Positions 7,736-15,399 of a stretch of 64,000 bases of DNA are shown here, piece by piece. Position 1 is the stretch's first letter, and the number at the start of each line of letters is the position of its first letter. The notes beneath the pieces were generated by a model, which made no database searches, had not been told where the DNA came from, and was given only the letters and a program-made list of their open reading frames with translations. This stretch comes from a virus. The stretch is from positions 1 to 64,000 of the IMG/VR virus record IMGVR_UViG_3300018053_000002. The stretch is one strand, 5' to 3'. A program made the translations under genes and the position numbers.

Positions 7736-7959
7736 CCGAGGAACGATGCACCGTGACCGAGCTGCTCGTGGACCAGTGCGCGCATTGCCGACATCCTCGG
7801 GCGGGCCCGACTCGTGAACAGGTCCGACGAGGGCCATGGTTCCAGGCGTACTACGACGGTGTCTGCTCGGGCTGCGGGAACGGTATCCAACAGGGCGACA
7901 TGATCAGGGCCGATGGCGAGGGCGGTTGGCTGAACGAGTGCTGCGGAGGGGAGCCATGA
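7732..7959 (+). CDS. Zinc-ribbon-like protein
   Basis: A 75-residue protein with GTG start overlapping TGA. Two Cys pairs (QCAHC and CSGC) and further Cys near the end (NECC) surround a conserved-looking IQQGDMIRADGEGGW segment. This arrangement is frequent in actinophage and actinobacterial zinc-ribbon proteins. Likely binds zinc, possibly DNA. Confidence 0.7.
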   Translation: MTEERCTVTELLVDQCAHCRHPRAGPTREQVRRGPWFQAYYDGVCSGCGNGIQQGDMIRADGEGGWLNECCGGEP

Positions 7960-8153
7960 AGATCTACGTGTGTATGCCGGTGAACGCCGAGGGGGTCGAG
8001 ATCGAATACACCGCCTCTGGATTATCGTATCGCCAGGTCGTCACTTACCGGTCTTCCCCACGCTGTGAACTCGTCGAACTGTGCGAGGCGACCCGTTACG
8101 GCGGGCTACCTCAGTGCTGTGGGGGGAGGTATCGTGATCCGACCAACCCCTGA
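7956..8153 (+). CDS. Hypothetical Cys-containing protein
   Basis: A 65-residue protein starting at an ATGA overlap, with a beta-rich start (MKIYVCMPVNAEGVEIEYT) and four more Cys in the C-terminal half. No family recognised. The next gene starts inside its 3' end. Confidence 0.55.
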   Translation: MKIYVCMPVNAEGVEIEYTASGLSYRQVVTYRSSPRCELVELCEATRYGGLPQCCGGRYRDPTNP

Positions 8154-8415
8154 GACTCACCACACTTTCGCCGATGGCTACTTCCTGGTCAGCGTCAAGG
8201 ACGGGGAGGCATTCCCGATACCCGCCGACCCCGAAGCACATCGTACGGGTTGGCCCCGATTGGTGATCTCGTTCCCGCCGGGTGTGCTGGACCGGGAGAG
8301 TTACGACAGATTTCGAGCATCACTGCCCGAGGAACTCCGGAGTCATTGTGGTGGTCTCCGGCGCGGAATCGTTAGCCGTCATGGAAGGGGAGGGAAATGG
8401 GTAAGGCAATTGTGA
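8134..8415 (+). CDS. Hypothetical protein
   Basis: A 93-residue protein. I place the start at the GTG at 8134 because it follows a GGGGGGAGG ribosome site; the longer frame from 8065 has none. It contains HHTFADGYFLVSVKDGEAF and a Pro/Arg-rich end. No family recognised. It overlaps genes on both sides by about 20 bases. Confidence 0.55.
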   Translation: MIRPTPETHHTFADGYFLVSVKDGEAFPIPADPEAHRTGWPRLVISFPPGVLDRESYDRFRASLPEELRSHCGGLRRGIVSRHGRGGKWVRQL

Positions 8416-8672
8416 TCGGTTCGGTACTTATCGTCGTGCTGCTCATCCTGGGTGGGTTCTACGTGTGGACCCTCAAGCATGACAACGAGGGGGACCTGAC
8501 CCGGGCCGAGGAGGAGAAGCTCAAGCAGCTCGCCCGGGATGCCTCTCTGGTCATGGGCAGTCTCGGTGCCGGGCCTACGCTCGATGACATGGATGTGCTG
8601 CGTCCCGTCACGCGCACCGCGGTCGACAAATGGCTGAGCCGCTACCGCGACTTCCGGAAAGAGATCTCATGA
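8397..8672 (+). CDS. Single-pass membrane protein
   Basis: A 91-residue protein with an N-terminal hydrophobic segment (residues 4-25, IVIGSVLIVVLLILGGFYVW) followed by a soluble, charged helical domain (RAEEEKLKQLARDASLV). A GGGGAGGGAA ribosome site precedes the ATG. Probably an inner-membrane anchored protein; role unknown. It heads a short run with another TM peptide and the SPFH-like lipoprotein. Confidence 0.65.
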   Translation: MGKAIVIGSVLIVVLLILGGFYVWTLKHDNEGDLTRAEEEKLKQLARDASLVMGSLGAGPTLDDMDVLRPVTRTAVDKWLSRYRDFRKEIS

Positions 8673-8800
8673 CCGGCGAGCTTTGGTGGGCGTTCGGGTT
8701 GGGCGCGTGGGCGATGTTCCTCGTACTCTGGGCCGCCAGCCTGATCAAAAGGGGCATACGACTCTTCCGTGAGAAAGGTAAAACCGATGGCCAAGTTTGA
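8669..8800 (+). CDS. Small membrane peptide
   Basis: A 43-residue peptide with one Trp-rich transmembrane segment (LWWAFGLGAWAMFLVLWAAS) and a basic tail. Starts at an ATGA overlap. Placed between another TM protein and the SPFH lipoprotein gene, so it may belong to the same envelope-associated group (inference). Confidence 0.55.
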   Translation: MTGELWWAFGLGAWAMFLVLWAASLIKRGIRLFREKGKTDGQV

Positions 8801-8981
8801 GATCGGCGACAAGGTGATAATGCCCGGAACTCCGATCATCGTCGAGGTGCTGGAGATCGGCGTCTGCGTGGATGACGACGGTTGTGGGGACGAGATATTC
8901 CGGTTTAATGACCCGAGCGGTCTGGGTGAGGACTGGATGCATTCTAACGAGTTCGAGCTGGTAGGGGGACCTGATGCGTAA
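8787..8981 (+). CDS. Hypothetical KOW/SH3-like protein
   Basis: A 64-residue protein with ATG at 8787, nine bases after GAGAAAGG. The start FEIGDKVIMPGTPIIVEVLE looks like a small beta-barrel with the familiar GDKV-x-MPG element seen in many phage and host mini-proteins. The rest is acidic. Function unknown. Confidence 0.6.
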   Translation: MAKFEIGDKVIMPGTPIIVEVLEIGVCVDDDGCGDEIFRFNDPSGLGEDWMHSNEFELVGGPDA

Positions 8982-9885
8982 AACCATTCCACTGGCGGTG
9001 TTGGCCGCGGCTCTGATCCTGACGGGCTGCTCTGAGATCGCGCCACCGGACAAGATCGGTCTGTATTACATGGAGGGGCAGAGCGACGGCTACAAGTTCG
9101 GTCACTGTGTCGACCCGGGCACTTCCGATGACTGGCTGGCCAACAACTCCATCGTCTGGCTGCCCGACAACCTACGCACCTGGAACATCGCCGCTTCCGG
9201 CGGGGACACCAACGTGCCCATCACAGTGGCCAGCAAGCCCGAGCCGAACCAGCCATCCGGTGTCCAGGTCAACGTCTGGTCGCAGACCAACCTGAAGCTC
9301 AACACCACCTGCCACGACGGCAACTCGGTGGTCGTGAAGTTCTGGGAGACCATCGGTCGGCGGTATCAAGCTGACACCGACGATGGCTGGAAGACCATGC
9401 TGCTCAACACGGTGGTACCGGCACTGGAGAAGGCTAAGCGCACCGTGGTCCGTAACTATTCAGCCGACTCTCTCGTGGCCGGTACGGTCCTGGCCGAGGT
9501 GCAGAACGAGGTCTCGGCCCAGTTCGGTACCGAGCTGAAGCGGTTGACCGGTGGGGACTTCTTCTGTGGGCCCACCTTCCAGCGGGGCAGCGACACCTGC
9601 CCGTCGGTTGAGGTACTCATCAAGGACGTCGACTATGCCGACCCGGGCATCCAGGAAGCTCGCAACAACAAGCAGAAGGCCATCGAGGCTGCCGCCGCTC
9701 AGGTGGCCGAGGCTGAGGGAAAGGTCCGCGCCGCGGCGGCTCAGGAACAGCTCTACCGCAATGCGGCCTGGATGGAACTGGAGAAGGCCAAGCTGCAACT
9801 GGAGGCCATCAAGGCGTGTGCGGCTAATCCCAACTGCACGGTCATTCTTGGCGCGGGCGGAAACGTTCTGGTCGGTACGAAATGA
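8974..9885 (+). CDS. SPFH/Band-7-like lipoprotein
   Basis: A 303-residue protein with a lipoprotein signal (hydrophobic residues 5-16, lipobox LTGC with Cys at about 19). The mature part has an SPFH-like beta/alpha region to about residue 215 and then a long Ala/Glu helix (KQKAIEAAAAQVAEAEGKV) ending in a short hydrophobic Gly-rich tail, the usual stomatin/prohibitin order. SPFH proteins oligomerise on membranes. In a phage this would sit on the outer face of the host membrane and might affect membrane organisation or superinfection (inference). Confidence 0.75.
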   Translation: MRKTIPLAVLAAALILTGCSEIAPPDKIGLYYMEGQSDGYKFGHCVDPGTSDDWLANNSIVWLPDNLRTWNIAASGGDTNVPITVASKPEPNQPSGVQVNVWSQTNLKLNTTCHDGNSVVVKFWETIGRRYQADTDDGWKTMLLNTVVPALEKAKRTVVRNYSADSLVAGTVLAEVQNEVSAQFGTELKRLTGGDFFCGPTFQRGSDTCPSVEVLIKDVDYADPGIQEARNNKQKAIEAAAAQVAEAEGKVRAAAAQEQLYRNAAWMELEKAKLQLEAIKACAANPNCTVILGAGGNVLVGTK

Positions 9886-10061
9886 CCACACGGTTGCCAC
9901 CGATCGGGCGCATCGAGCGTCTAACCCGACATGTCACTGAACGACGGTGGCCCAACCTGCCCGAGTTCTATCTGGTCAACAGACACAACGGGCTCAAGCC
10001 ATGGGCAGCGTTCAAGGACGCGCGCTTGATATCTCTGCGCATACGGGGGAGATCAACATAG
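9882..10061 (+). CDS. Small basic protein
   Basis: A 59-residue Arg-rich protein starting at an ATGA overlap, ending at the base before the BldC-like gene. Contains WPNLPEFYLVNRHNGLKPW. No family recognised; could bind nucleic acid. Confidence 0.5.
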   Translation: MTTRLPPIGRIERLTRHVTERRWPNLPEFYLVNRHNGLKPWAAFKDARLISLRIRGRST

Positions 10062-10244
10062 ATGGACGATTACCGTCTACTCACTCCGGCCGAGGTCGCC
10101 GACCTGTTCCGGGTCGACGCCAAGACGGTCACGAGGTGGGCGAAGCAAGGGCGCCTCCGGAGCCTCCGCACACCGGGCGGGCATCGCCGGTTCTACGAGC
10201 GGGACATCCTTGCTCTTCTCACCCGGCGGGAGGTGAGGCGATGA
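10062..10244 (+). CDS. BldC-like MerR-fold DNA-binding protein
   Basis: A 60-residue protein that is entirely a winged-helix of the BldC/MerR type: LLTPAEVADLFRVDAKTVTRWAKQGRL, then RTPGGHRRF as the wing. Actinobacterial BldC has nearly the same order of residues and binds DNA cooperatively as head-to-tail arrays to control development. A phage copy probably regulates phage or host genes. Excisionase-type proteins share the fold, but the GGHRR wing and length favour BldC. The gene starts directly after the upstream stop. Confidence 0.88.
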   Translation: MDDYRLLTPAEVADLFRVDAKTVTRWAKQGRLRSLRTPGGHRRFYERDILALLTRREVRR

Positions 10245-10387
10245 CGCGCGAACCGCAGGCGGTATTGATCGAGTACACCGTCCATCGTGTATTGGCCCAA
10301 CACCGGCCGTACGAGATGTGTGACGAGTGCCGGGCGCTAAGGGCGATGCTCGTTCTCATCATTGACGATGGGGTGGTGAGCCCGTGA
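10241..10387 (+). CDS. Small hypothetical CxxC protein
   Basis: A 48-residue protein coupled to the BldC-like gene (GGGAGGTGAGGCG just before the ATG). It has one MCDEC pair and a hydrophobic end. No family recognised. Confidence 0.55.
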   Translation: MTREPQAVLIEYTVHRVLAQHRPYEMCDECRALRAMLVLIIDDGVVSP

Positions 10388-10524
10388 GACGTCGTCTCTC
10401 GCTCTACCTTGAGCCTCGCGATGCCTGGATAGGTGTCTATGTCGCGCCATCAGCTATCTACGTGTGCCCGGTCCCGTTCGTGGTCATGAAATGGAACCGG
10501 AGGGGCTATCGTGTCGATGGATGA
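10384..10524 (+). CDS. Small hypothetical protein
   Basis: A 46-residue basic, beta-rich frame with a GTG start overlapping the upstream TGA (GTGA). Contains SLYLEPRDAWIGVYVAPSAI, a familiar pattern of small actinophage proteins of unknown function. Its end overlaps the next gene. Confidence 0.55.
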   Translation: MRRRLSLYLEPRDAWIGVYVAPSAIYVCPVPFVVMKWNRRGYRVDG

Positions 10525-10771
10525 ACCGACCTGGCGATATCTTCTTGGTGGCCGAGTTCTTCATGCCCTGGAATGGGCCGGGGCGCGGTACGCCATCTGT
10601 GGCCGAGGTAACCCATTGACGGTGCAACGCTATGTTTCCCGGCTCGACGTGAGGCGCAGCCTCGATAACTGGCGCGGCACCGGCAACCAGGATGAATACG
10701 AGCGGGCGGCCGTTCTGCCCCGATGCAAAGACTGTGTACGGATGCTCAGGGGGGCAGGCGATGCGGATTGA
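10511..10771 (+). CDS. Hypothetical Cys-containing protein
   Basis: An 86-residue protein with a GTG start (ATG at 10517 is also possible); GGAGGGG lies just upstream. It has isolated Cys at about 30 and a CKDC pair near the end (PRCKDCVRML). Possible metal site. Overlaps both neighbours. Confidence 0.6.
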   Translation: MSMDEPTWRYLLGGRVLHALEWAGARYAICGRGNPLTVQRYVSRLDVRRSLDNWRGTGNQDEYERAAVLPRCKDCVRMLRGAGDAD

Positions 10772-11267
10772 CAACCCTCCAACTGAATCTCGCCGGCTAC
10801 CTCGGCTCGTCCCCCCGTGTGAACGGCACTGTGGCTGTCCGACCTGTCACGTGAAGCCGGGCCAACGGTGCATCACGACCCGGCCCATCCACATGCAACC
10901 GTGGTCCGCGGCCGACCTGCGTTACGTTGGCAGCCCCACCTCGCCGCACCAGGCCCGGGTACGACTGTGGGCCCATCTCTTGGCGGGTGAAATTATGACC
11001 TTCCTAACCCATTCTCCCAGTCACGAGGAACGGTGCGTTGAGACACTGGCCATCCGCCAGATATGGGCCGCACTGCCCGAGTGGGCCCGTGAGGTCATTA
11101 TGGTTACCGCGGACGCGGAATCTGGAGTTGACCAGGGCCCACCCCTAGCCCACGTCCGGGCCTCATCCTGGTTGCGCTGGGCTCGACAGCTCTGGCTAAC
11201 GCTATGGCTTGAGGGCGAGACGCCACTGTCCGGTGAGACGCATGGAGGGGCCGTTGATGACCTCTGA
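10761..11267 (+). CDS. Zinc-finger protein
   Basis: A 168-residue protein. Residues ~20-60 hold RHCGCPTCHVKPGQRC followed by a late His (SPTSPHQARVRL), the C-x2-C...C...H pattern of small actinobacterial/phage zinc fingers. The C-terminal 70 residues, beginning at an internal Met, are helical and Trp-rich and may be a second, fused domain. The gene directly precedes and overlaps the primase-helicase gene, so it may assist replication (inference). Confidence 0.65.
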   Translation: MRIDNPPTESRRLPRLVPPCERHCGCPTCHVKPGQRCITTRPIHMQPWSAADLRYVGSPTSPHQARVRLWAHLLAGEIMTFLTHSPSHEERCVETLAIRQIWAALPEWAREVIMVTADAESGVDQGPPLAHVRASSWLRWARQLWLTLWLEGETPLSGETHGGAVDDL

Positions 11268-13080
11268 CCCCGTGACGCGTGTGCTCGATGCCCTCCGGGA
11301 CTACGGGTCGGAGATCCGCGCCATCGCCGATGGTCACATGGCCCAGTGCCCGGCCCACAATGATCGCAACCCCTCTCTTCACGTGAGCGAGGGAGCTGAC
11401 GGGCGCGCGCTGGTCGACTGCAAGGCGGGGTGTCGGCTGGATGACGTGCTCTCCCCGCTGGGCCTGACCGAGCGGGACCTTTTCGTGGAATCGTTGGGGG
11501 GTAGCGGCTCGACTGGCACATATAAGGGGATGGCCGGTGTGCTCGCGCCGCGGTTGGATCCGGTGACCGACTACGTCTACACCGACGCGGCCGGCGTGCC
11601 CGTGATGAAGGTGACCCGGTTCAACCAGGTGGACCACTCGGGTGGCCTCATCGGCAAGACATTCCGCCAGTATGGACCGGACGGTGCCGGCGGCTGGCAG
11701 GCCGGACTGAACGGGAAGGTTCCCCCGCTCTACCGGCTACCCGAGGTGCTCGCCGCGGTGGCCACCGGTGGGACCGTGCTCGTGGTCGAGGGCGAGAAGG
11801 ATGCCGACCGGGCCACCTCGCTGGGGTTGGTCGCTACCACCTCGCCGATGGGTGCCGGGAAGTGGCGCGACGAGCACACGGCCAGTCTCACCGGCGGGGT
11901 CGTGGTGGTGGTGGTCGACGACGACGGGCCGGGCCGGGCTCATGCGCTGGCCGTCCACGAGGCTCTCAGTGCGGTGGCGCGCTCGGTCGTGATGGTGCTA
12001 CCCGCATCGGGCTGCAAGGACCTCAGCGAGCATCTGGACGCCGGCTACACCCTCTCTGCGCTGCGACCGGTCCTGCCCGAGCATCTGACCCAGGCGCCCG
12101 AGCAGCTCCCCCAGGACGAACTCCACGTGAGGCTGGCCATCCATCAGGGAAGGGTCGTCATGGCCGACGGGCTCGACACCATTCCGGTACCGACCATGCT
12201 CGTACACGACCTGCTCCAGACGGACTCACTGGCCTGGCTCCAGGGCAAGCCGGGCTCGTGCAAAACCTTCCTCGCGCTCGATCTGGCCGGCGCCGTGGGG
12301 ACCGGGCTCACCTGGCATGAGGGCCGTAAGGTACGCCAGGGATCGGTACTCTACGTAATCGCTGAGGGGGCCGGTGGGCTGCGGGCTCGGGTCCGGGCCT
12401 GGGAGTCGAGTGCCGGTCGACCGATGGGTCCGGTGGCGTTCCTGCCGATGGCGGTGCACCTGCTCGACCGTGTTGATCTCGGTGCGTTCTGTCTCCTGGT
12501 CTCGGAGATGACACCGTCGTTGATCGTGATCGACACCCAGGCGCGGGCCACGGTCGGAGCAGAGGAGAACTCAGCGAAGGACATGGGGCTCCTCGTCGAG
12601 GCGTTGGAACAGATCCGGGCGGCGTCCGGGGCGACCGTCCTTGTCGTGCATCACGAGGGTCGTAGTGGTGATCACCTCCGGGGCTCGACGGCGCTGGAGG
12701 GTGCCGCCACCACAGTGATGAAGGTCGATCGTGACGGGCCGGAACTCACGCTGTCGTGCCTCAAGCAGAAGGATGGCACCGAGTTCGAGCCAATCCGGTT
12801 TGCCCTGGTTCCCATGGGCGAGTCTGCTATCTGCGTGATGGCCGGTACGTCCGGTTCGGCGAGCCTTCTTAACCAGAGCGAACAGACGATCCTCAATTTC
12901 TTCCGGGACGGAAGTGAGACGGTCGGAGTGCCGTGGACAGTGATCCGGGACACCTCGGGACTGACTCGGACGACCGCGTACCGGGCCATGCAAGCCCTGG
13001 TCAGCCGTGGTGAGCTGCGCAATGTCGGGACTGCTGCCCGGATCATCCTGGTGGCCACTCGGAGAGGCAGCGTCCCATGA
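11257..13080 (+). CDS. Primase-helicase (CHC2-TOPRIM-RepA-like ATPase)
   Basis: A 607-residue protein beginning at the ATG after GGAGGGG. Domains in order: a CHC2-type zinc finger (CPAHNDRNPSL at ~32, CKAGC at ~55), a TOPRIM region (VLVVEGEKDADRA at ~175, VVVDDDGPGR at ~217), a RecA-like ATPase with Walker A GKPGSCKT (~330) and Walker B LIVIDTQ (~421), and a C-terminal winged HTH (WTVIRDTSGLTRTTAYRAM). This is the primase plus RepA/AAA-25 helicase layout of phage replication proteins. It probably primes and unwinds DNA at the phage origin. The direct repeats over its stop codon are a candidate binding site. Confidence 0.88.
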   Translation: MTSDPVTRVLDALRDYGSEIRAIADGHMAQCPAHNDRNPSLHVSEGADGRALVDCKAGCRLDDVLSPLGLTERDLFVESLGGSGSTGTYKGMAGVLAPRLDPVTDYVYTDAAGVPVMKVTRFNQVDHSGGLIGKTFRQYGPDGAGGWQAGLNGKVPPLYRLPEVLAAVATGGTVLVVEGEKDADRATSLGLVATTSPMGAGKWRDEHTASLTGGVVVVVVDDDGPGRAHALAVHEALSAVARSVVMVLPASGCKDLSEHLDAGYTLSALRPVLPEHLTQAPEQLPQDELHVRLAIHQGRVVMADGLDTIPVPTMLVHDLLQTDSLAWLQGKPGSCKTFLALDLAGAVGTGLTWHEGRKVRQGSVLYVIAEGAGGLRARVRAWESSAGRPMGPVAFLPMAVHLLDRVDLGAFCLLVSEMTPSLIVIDTQARATVGAEENSAKDMGLLVEALEQIRAASGATVLVVHHEGRSGDHLRGSTALEGAATTVMKVDRDGPELTLSCLKQKDGTEFEPIRFALVPMGESAICVMAGTSGSASLLNQSEQTILNFFRDGSETVGVPWTVIRDTSGLTRTTAYRAMQALVSRGELRNVGTAARIILVATRRGSVP

Positions 13081-13165
13081 CGTCCCACCTCGTCCCACGG
13101 CCAAATGGGACATCGAAATATCGGCGTCCCACTATATCGACGGACTTGAGAGACGCAGTGGGACG
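13071..13165 (+). repeat. CGTCCCA iteron-like cluster
   Basis: The heptamer CGTCCCA occurs at 13071, 13081 and 13091, exactly ten bases apart, so on the same face of the helix. It recurs at 13125, and inverted core copies (TGGGAC) lie at 13106 and 13159. The first three span the end of the primase-helicase gene. The pattern fits a protein-binding array such as a replication origin or an operator. Confidence 0.55.
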
Positions 13166-13220
13166 CAGTGTTGATCAAGGCTGTGACCTGCGGTTTCCCA
13201 AGATCCACAGCGGGCCAGAA

Positions 13221-13253
13221 CCCCCCCCCCCCTATAAACCCCGTAGGGGTTTT
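13221..13253 (+). terminator. C-run and terminator-like hairpin
   Basis: A run of 12 C (13221-13232) is followed by a 7-bp hairpin, AAACCCC-GTA-GGGGTTT (13236-13252), with a short T run. It would work as a weak intrinsic terminator or a structured leader. It lies in a 260-base gap between the primase-helicase gene and the next gene; apart from this and the repeats, I see no coding potential there. Confidence 0.45.
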
Positions 13254-13340
13254 AGACGGGGGGACTGTCCCGGGACGGTGAGACGGACATTTACCTTCCA
13301 ATACCAATACACAAGGAATACCAGGAGAAGGCGTATATCG

Positions 13341-13652
13341 ATGAGTCGACATCTCGTCACGACGACCGTGGCCGACCGGGTGTGTCCACGGTGCCAGGAG
13401 ATGATCTTCGTCGGGGTGAGTCAGGGGATCACCGCTCGGGTGGACGTCTACCCACTCACGACCGAGGTGGAGATCATGGCGCTGCTCCAGGGTCGATGGG
13501 TCTACGCCATGATCGATCATCGGCTGCATCGGAAGGTCGGCAGCCCGCGGGTCGGTGTCGTCCTCGCCGAGCATCGATGCGGTCAACCCCTACCGCGTAC
13601 AGCCGTCACGTCGAGCGAGCCGGCGCCGGTGTCGGACCAACCCCCGTTCTGA
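13341..13652 (+). CDS. Hypothetical protein with CxxC
   Basis: A 103-residue protein. I use the ATG at 13341, ten bases after AGGAGAAGG. The frame is open from 13077, but that stretch includes the poly-C run and repeats and is probably noncoding. It has a VCPRCQEM zinc-ribbon half-site and a later Cys (EHRCGQ). The PLTTEVEIMALLQGRWVYA segment is a pattern seen in actinophage proteins of unknown function. Confidence 0.65.
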   Translation: MSRHLVTTTVADRVCPRCQEMIFVGVSQGITARVDVYPLTTEVEIMALLQGRWVYAMIDHRLHRKVGSPRVGVVLAEHRCGQPLPRTAVTSSEPAPVSDQPPF

Positions 13653-13666
13653 GGAGGACCGTGATC

Positions 13667-14020
13667 ATGACCACCCAACATCGGCGGGCTCGGGGTCGAG
13701 AGACCGAACGCTGCGTGACGGACTACCTCGCCAGCCGGATCTTCCCGGGTGCCTACCAGGTCGGCTCTGGTGCCGGTGGCGCCGACGTTCGCAATACCCC
13801 GGGCGCCTCAATCGAGGTGAAGGCGAGGCGGGACTTCGACCCGATGGCCTGGATCCGTGAGGCGTCACGTAGACCGGGGCTCCCGCTCGTGGTCTGGCGG
13901 CCGGACGGGATGGGTCCGCTCTCGGTGGCCGACTGGCCGAGCATGCTCCCGTTCGGGCGTCAGGTGGATCTCATGCTCGCGGCCGGTACGGGCTCGGCGT
14001 CGTCAAGTCTGGACCTTTGA
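13667..14020 (+). CDS. Holliday-junction-resolvase/nuclease-like protein
   Basis: A 117-residue protein with a GAGGAGG ribosome site nine bases before the ATG. The order RRARGRETERCVTDYL, GAGGADVRNTPG, then SIEVKARRDFDP matches small PD-(D/E)xK nucleases of the resolvase type: an N-terminal Glu, an Asp, and an E-x-K pair. Such proteins cleave branched DNA during replication and packaging. It follows the replication genes. Assignment to resolvase rather than another PD-(D/E)xK nuclease is inference. Confidence 0.7.
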   Translation: MTTQHRRARGRETERCVTDYLASRIFPGAYQVGSGAGGADVRNTPGASIEVKARRDFDPMAWIREASRRPGLPLVVWRPDGMGPLSVADWPSMLPFGRQVDLMLAAGTGSASSSLDL

Positions 14021-14045
14021 TCATTCCTGAGGAGATGGTTCGGAG

Positions 14046-14861
14046 ATGACTCAGGAAGGGCTCACGCGCCCGAAGGGAACGGCCTACAACGGCCGAACAG
14101 CCTCCGGTGGTAGTTGGGTGCACCCCCGGGTGTCTGAGGCCGCTGTAGGCCGCTGCCGGACCGGTGACCGGTGTCGGTGGCGGGATCGTACTGGTCCGGC
14201 CCTTGTGGACGGTTTGGTCGTCTGTGACGGTTGTCTGGCCACGATGGACCGTAGCGTCGGCGGGCTGCTCTGGGATTATGTTGACCTTGAGCAGCTCATC
14301 CCGATGGCGACCTCACGGGGCCAGCTCGTCTCGGGTACGCGGGAACCGGCCAGCCTGCTTTCGCTTCACGTCGAGGCGTTGCAACGGGCGATTTGGCACA
14401 CCGTCACGACGTGGGAGGAGATTATCCGCGAGCGAGCCGCGCTGTCCGAACCGACGGTAGGAGTTCGACCGGGTTGGGCGGTTCAGCGGGCCATCGAGGT
14501 GATTCGGCCGCGGATGCGGTTGCTCATCAACGTCGAGCCGGTCGCGGTCTGGCCGGACGGGTTCACCGGTGTGCCGGCAGACCGTAGCGGTGTGGATGCC
14601 GGGCTGGCGTTCGTGAGCCTGCATAACCGGGCTCGGGTCGTACTCGGGTTGACCCGGCAGACGGACGAGCTGTACGGCTTGTGTTGGATGTACTCGATGC
14701 GGCATCCGACCGGGTGTGGTTGGCCGACGCTGCGCCGTGATGCCGGATCGGAGACGGTCTATTGTGCCAACTGCTCGGCGCGGTGCTCCTGGGACAACTA
14801 CCGTTCGTATCTCGGATTGATGGTGCCCTATGCCAAACGCGAGCTGGCCGTATCCGGCTGA
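14046..14861 (+). CDS. Zinc-finger protein of unknown function
   Basis: A 271-residue protein with Cys pairs at both ends: CRTGDRCRWRD...VCDGC near the N-terminus and GCGWPTLRR...YCANCSARC near the C-terminus, with a helical region between. Similar proteins with paired zinc fingers are common in actinophages, often next to an HTH gene as here. The function is not known; DNA binding is likely. A GAGGAGATGG ribosome site is present. Confidence 0.7.
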   Translation: MTQEGLTRPKGTAYNGRTASGGSWVHPRVSEAAVGRCRTGDRCRWRDRTGPALVDGLVVCDGCLATMDRSVGGLLWDYVDLEQLIPMATSRGQLVSGTREPASLLSLHVEALQRAIWHTVTTWEEIIRERAALSEPTVGVRPGWAVQRAIEVIRPRMRLLINVEPVAVWPDGFTGVPADRSGVDAGLAFVSLHNRARVVLGLTRQTDELYGLCWMYSMRHPTGCGWPTLRRDAGSETVYCANCSARCSWDNYRSYLGLMVPYAKRELAVSG

Positions 14862-15180
14862 GTCCGCGGTGGCGCGTGCACGACGGATAGCTCAGGCGTA
14901 CCGGGCCCATCTGCACGCCGTGGCGCCCGACATCTGTGACCAGCTCGACGAGACGTGTGCCGGCTGGGGCGAGACGTGGATCGTGCCACGGGTGGTGACC
15001 TATGATCTCGACGACCTGCTGACCGCGCGGGAGGCGGCCGATCTCGCGAACGTGACGGTGTCGGCTGTCCGGCAATGGCGACACCGGGGCCGAATCATGG
15101 GCACATGGGTTGATGGGCAATGGCGGTACCGGGCCCGTGACGTGATCTTCCTCACAGGGGTTGTGGAGCCTGTCGCGTAA
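14830..15180 (+). CDS. MerR/excisionase-type HTH protein
   Basis: A 116-residue protein whose start overlaps the previous gene by 32 bases. The C-terminal half is a MerR-like winged HTH: LLTAREAADLANVTVSAVRQWRHRG, then a short wing (WVDGQWRYRARDV). The N-terminal half is helical. It is probably a regulator of the repeat-rich promoter region that follows directly; an excisionase role is less likely since no integrase is visible. Confidence 0.75.
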   Translation: MPNASWPYPAESAVARARRIAQAYRAHLHAVAPDICDQLDETCAGWGETWIVPRVVTYDLDDLLTAREAADLANVTVSAVRQWRHRGRIMGTWVDGQWRYRARDVIFLTGVVEPVA

Positions 15181-15202
15181 CGGGTTACGGTGCGCGCAAC
15201 AG

Positions 15203-15331
15203 GTGGACTCTGTCCACTGCCCGGGGGGAACTGACCCTGACCCCCGTACCGCGGCCGGGTGCACGGCGAGGTGGAGCGTGGCTCACCAGCGGGAGTCGAG
15301 CGCATAAGAGCCGATGACACCGTGCACCCGG
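15203..15331 (+). promoter_or_regulatory. Inverted-repeat control region
   Basis: This lies in a 219-base gap before a secreted-protein gene. A 6-bp palindrome, GTGGAC-TCT-GTCCAC, sits at 15203-15217. A perfect 12-bp inverted repeat follows: CCGGGTGCACGG at 15255-15266 and CCGTGCACCCGG at 15320-15331, 53 bases apart. Each arm contains GTGCAC, itself a palindrome. Operator or looping sites are the simplest reading; recombination sites cannot be excluded. Confidence 0.5.
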
Positions 15332-15333
15332 CT

Positions 15334-15389
15334 GCGTCTGTGCCACTTTGGAAGTCGGAAAACCCTTGGCGTCTGTGCCACTTTGGAAG
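15334..15389 (+). repeat. 21-bp direct repeat before secreted-protein gene
   Basis: The 21-base sequence GCGTCTGTGCCACTTTGGAAG occurs at 15334-15354 and again at 15369-15389, a period of 35 bases. The second copy ends 10 bases before the ATG of the secreted protein, so the repeat lies in its promoter or leader. It may be a regulator-binding site or a duplicated ribosome-site leader (TTTGGAAGG). Confidence 0.7.
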
Positions 15390-15399
15390 GGCTGTTGCC

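Noticed and set aside
13077-13340. N-terminal extension of the gene at 13341-13652
   Set aside because: It would translate the repeats, poly-C tract and hairpin into low-complexity sequence; the ATG at 13341 has a good ribosome site.
12672-13586. Minus-strand 304-codon open frame
   Set aside because: Shadow of the primase-helicase gene and the following leader; crosses the poly-C run and repeats.
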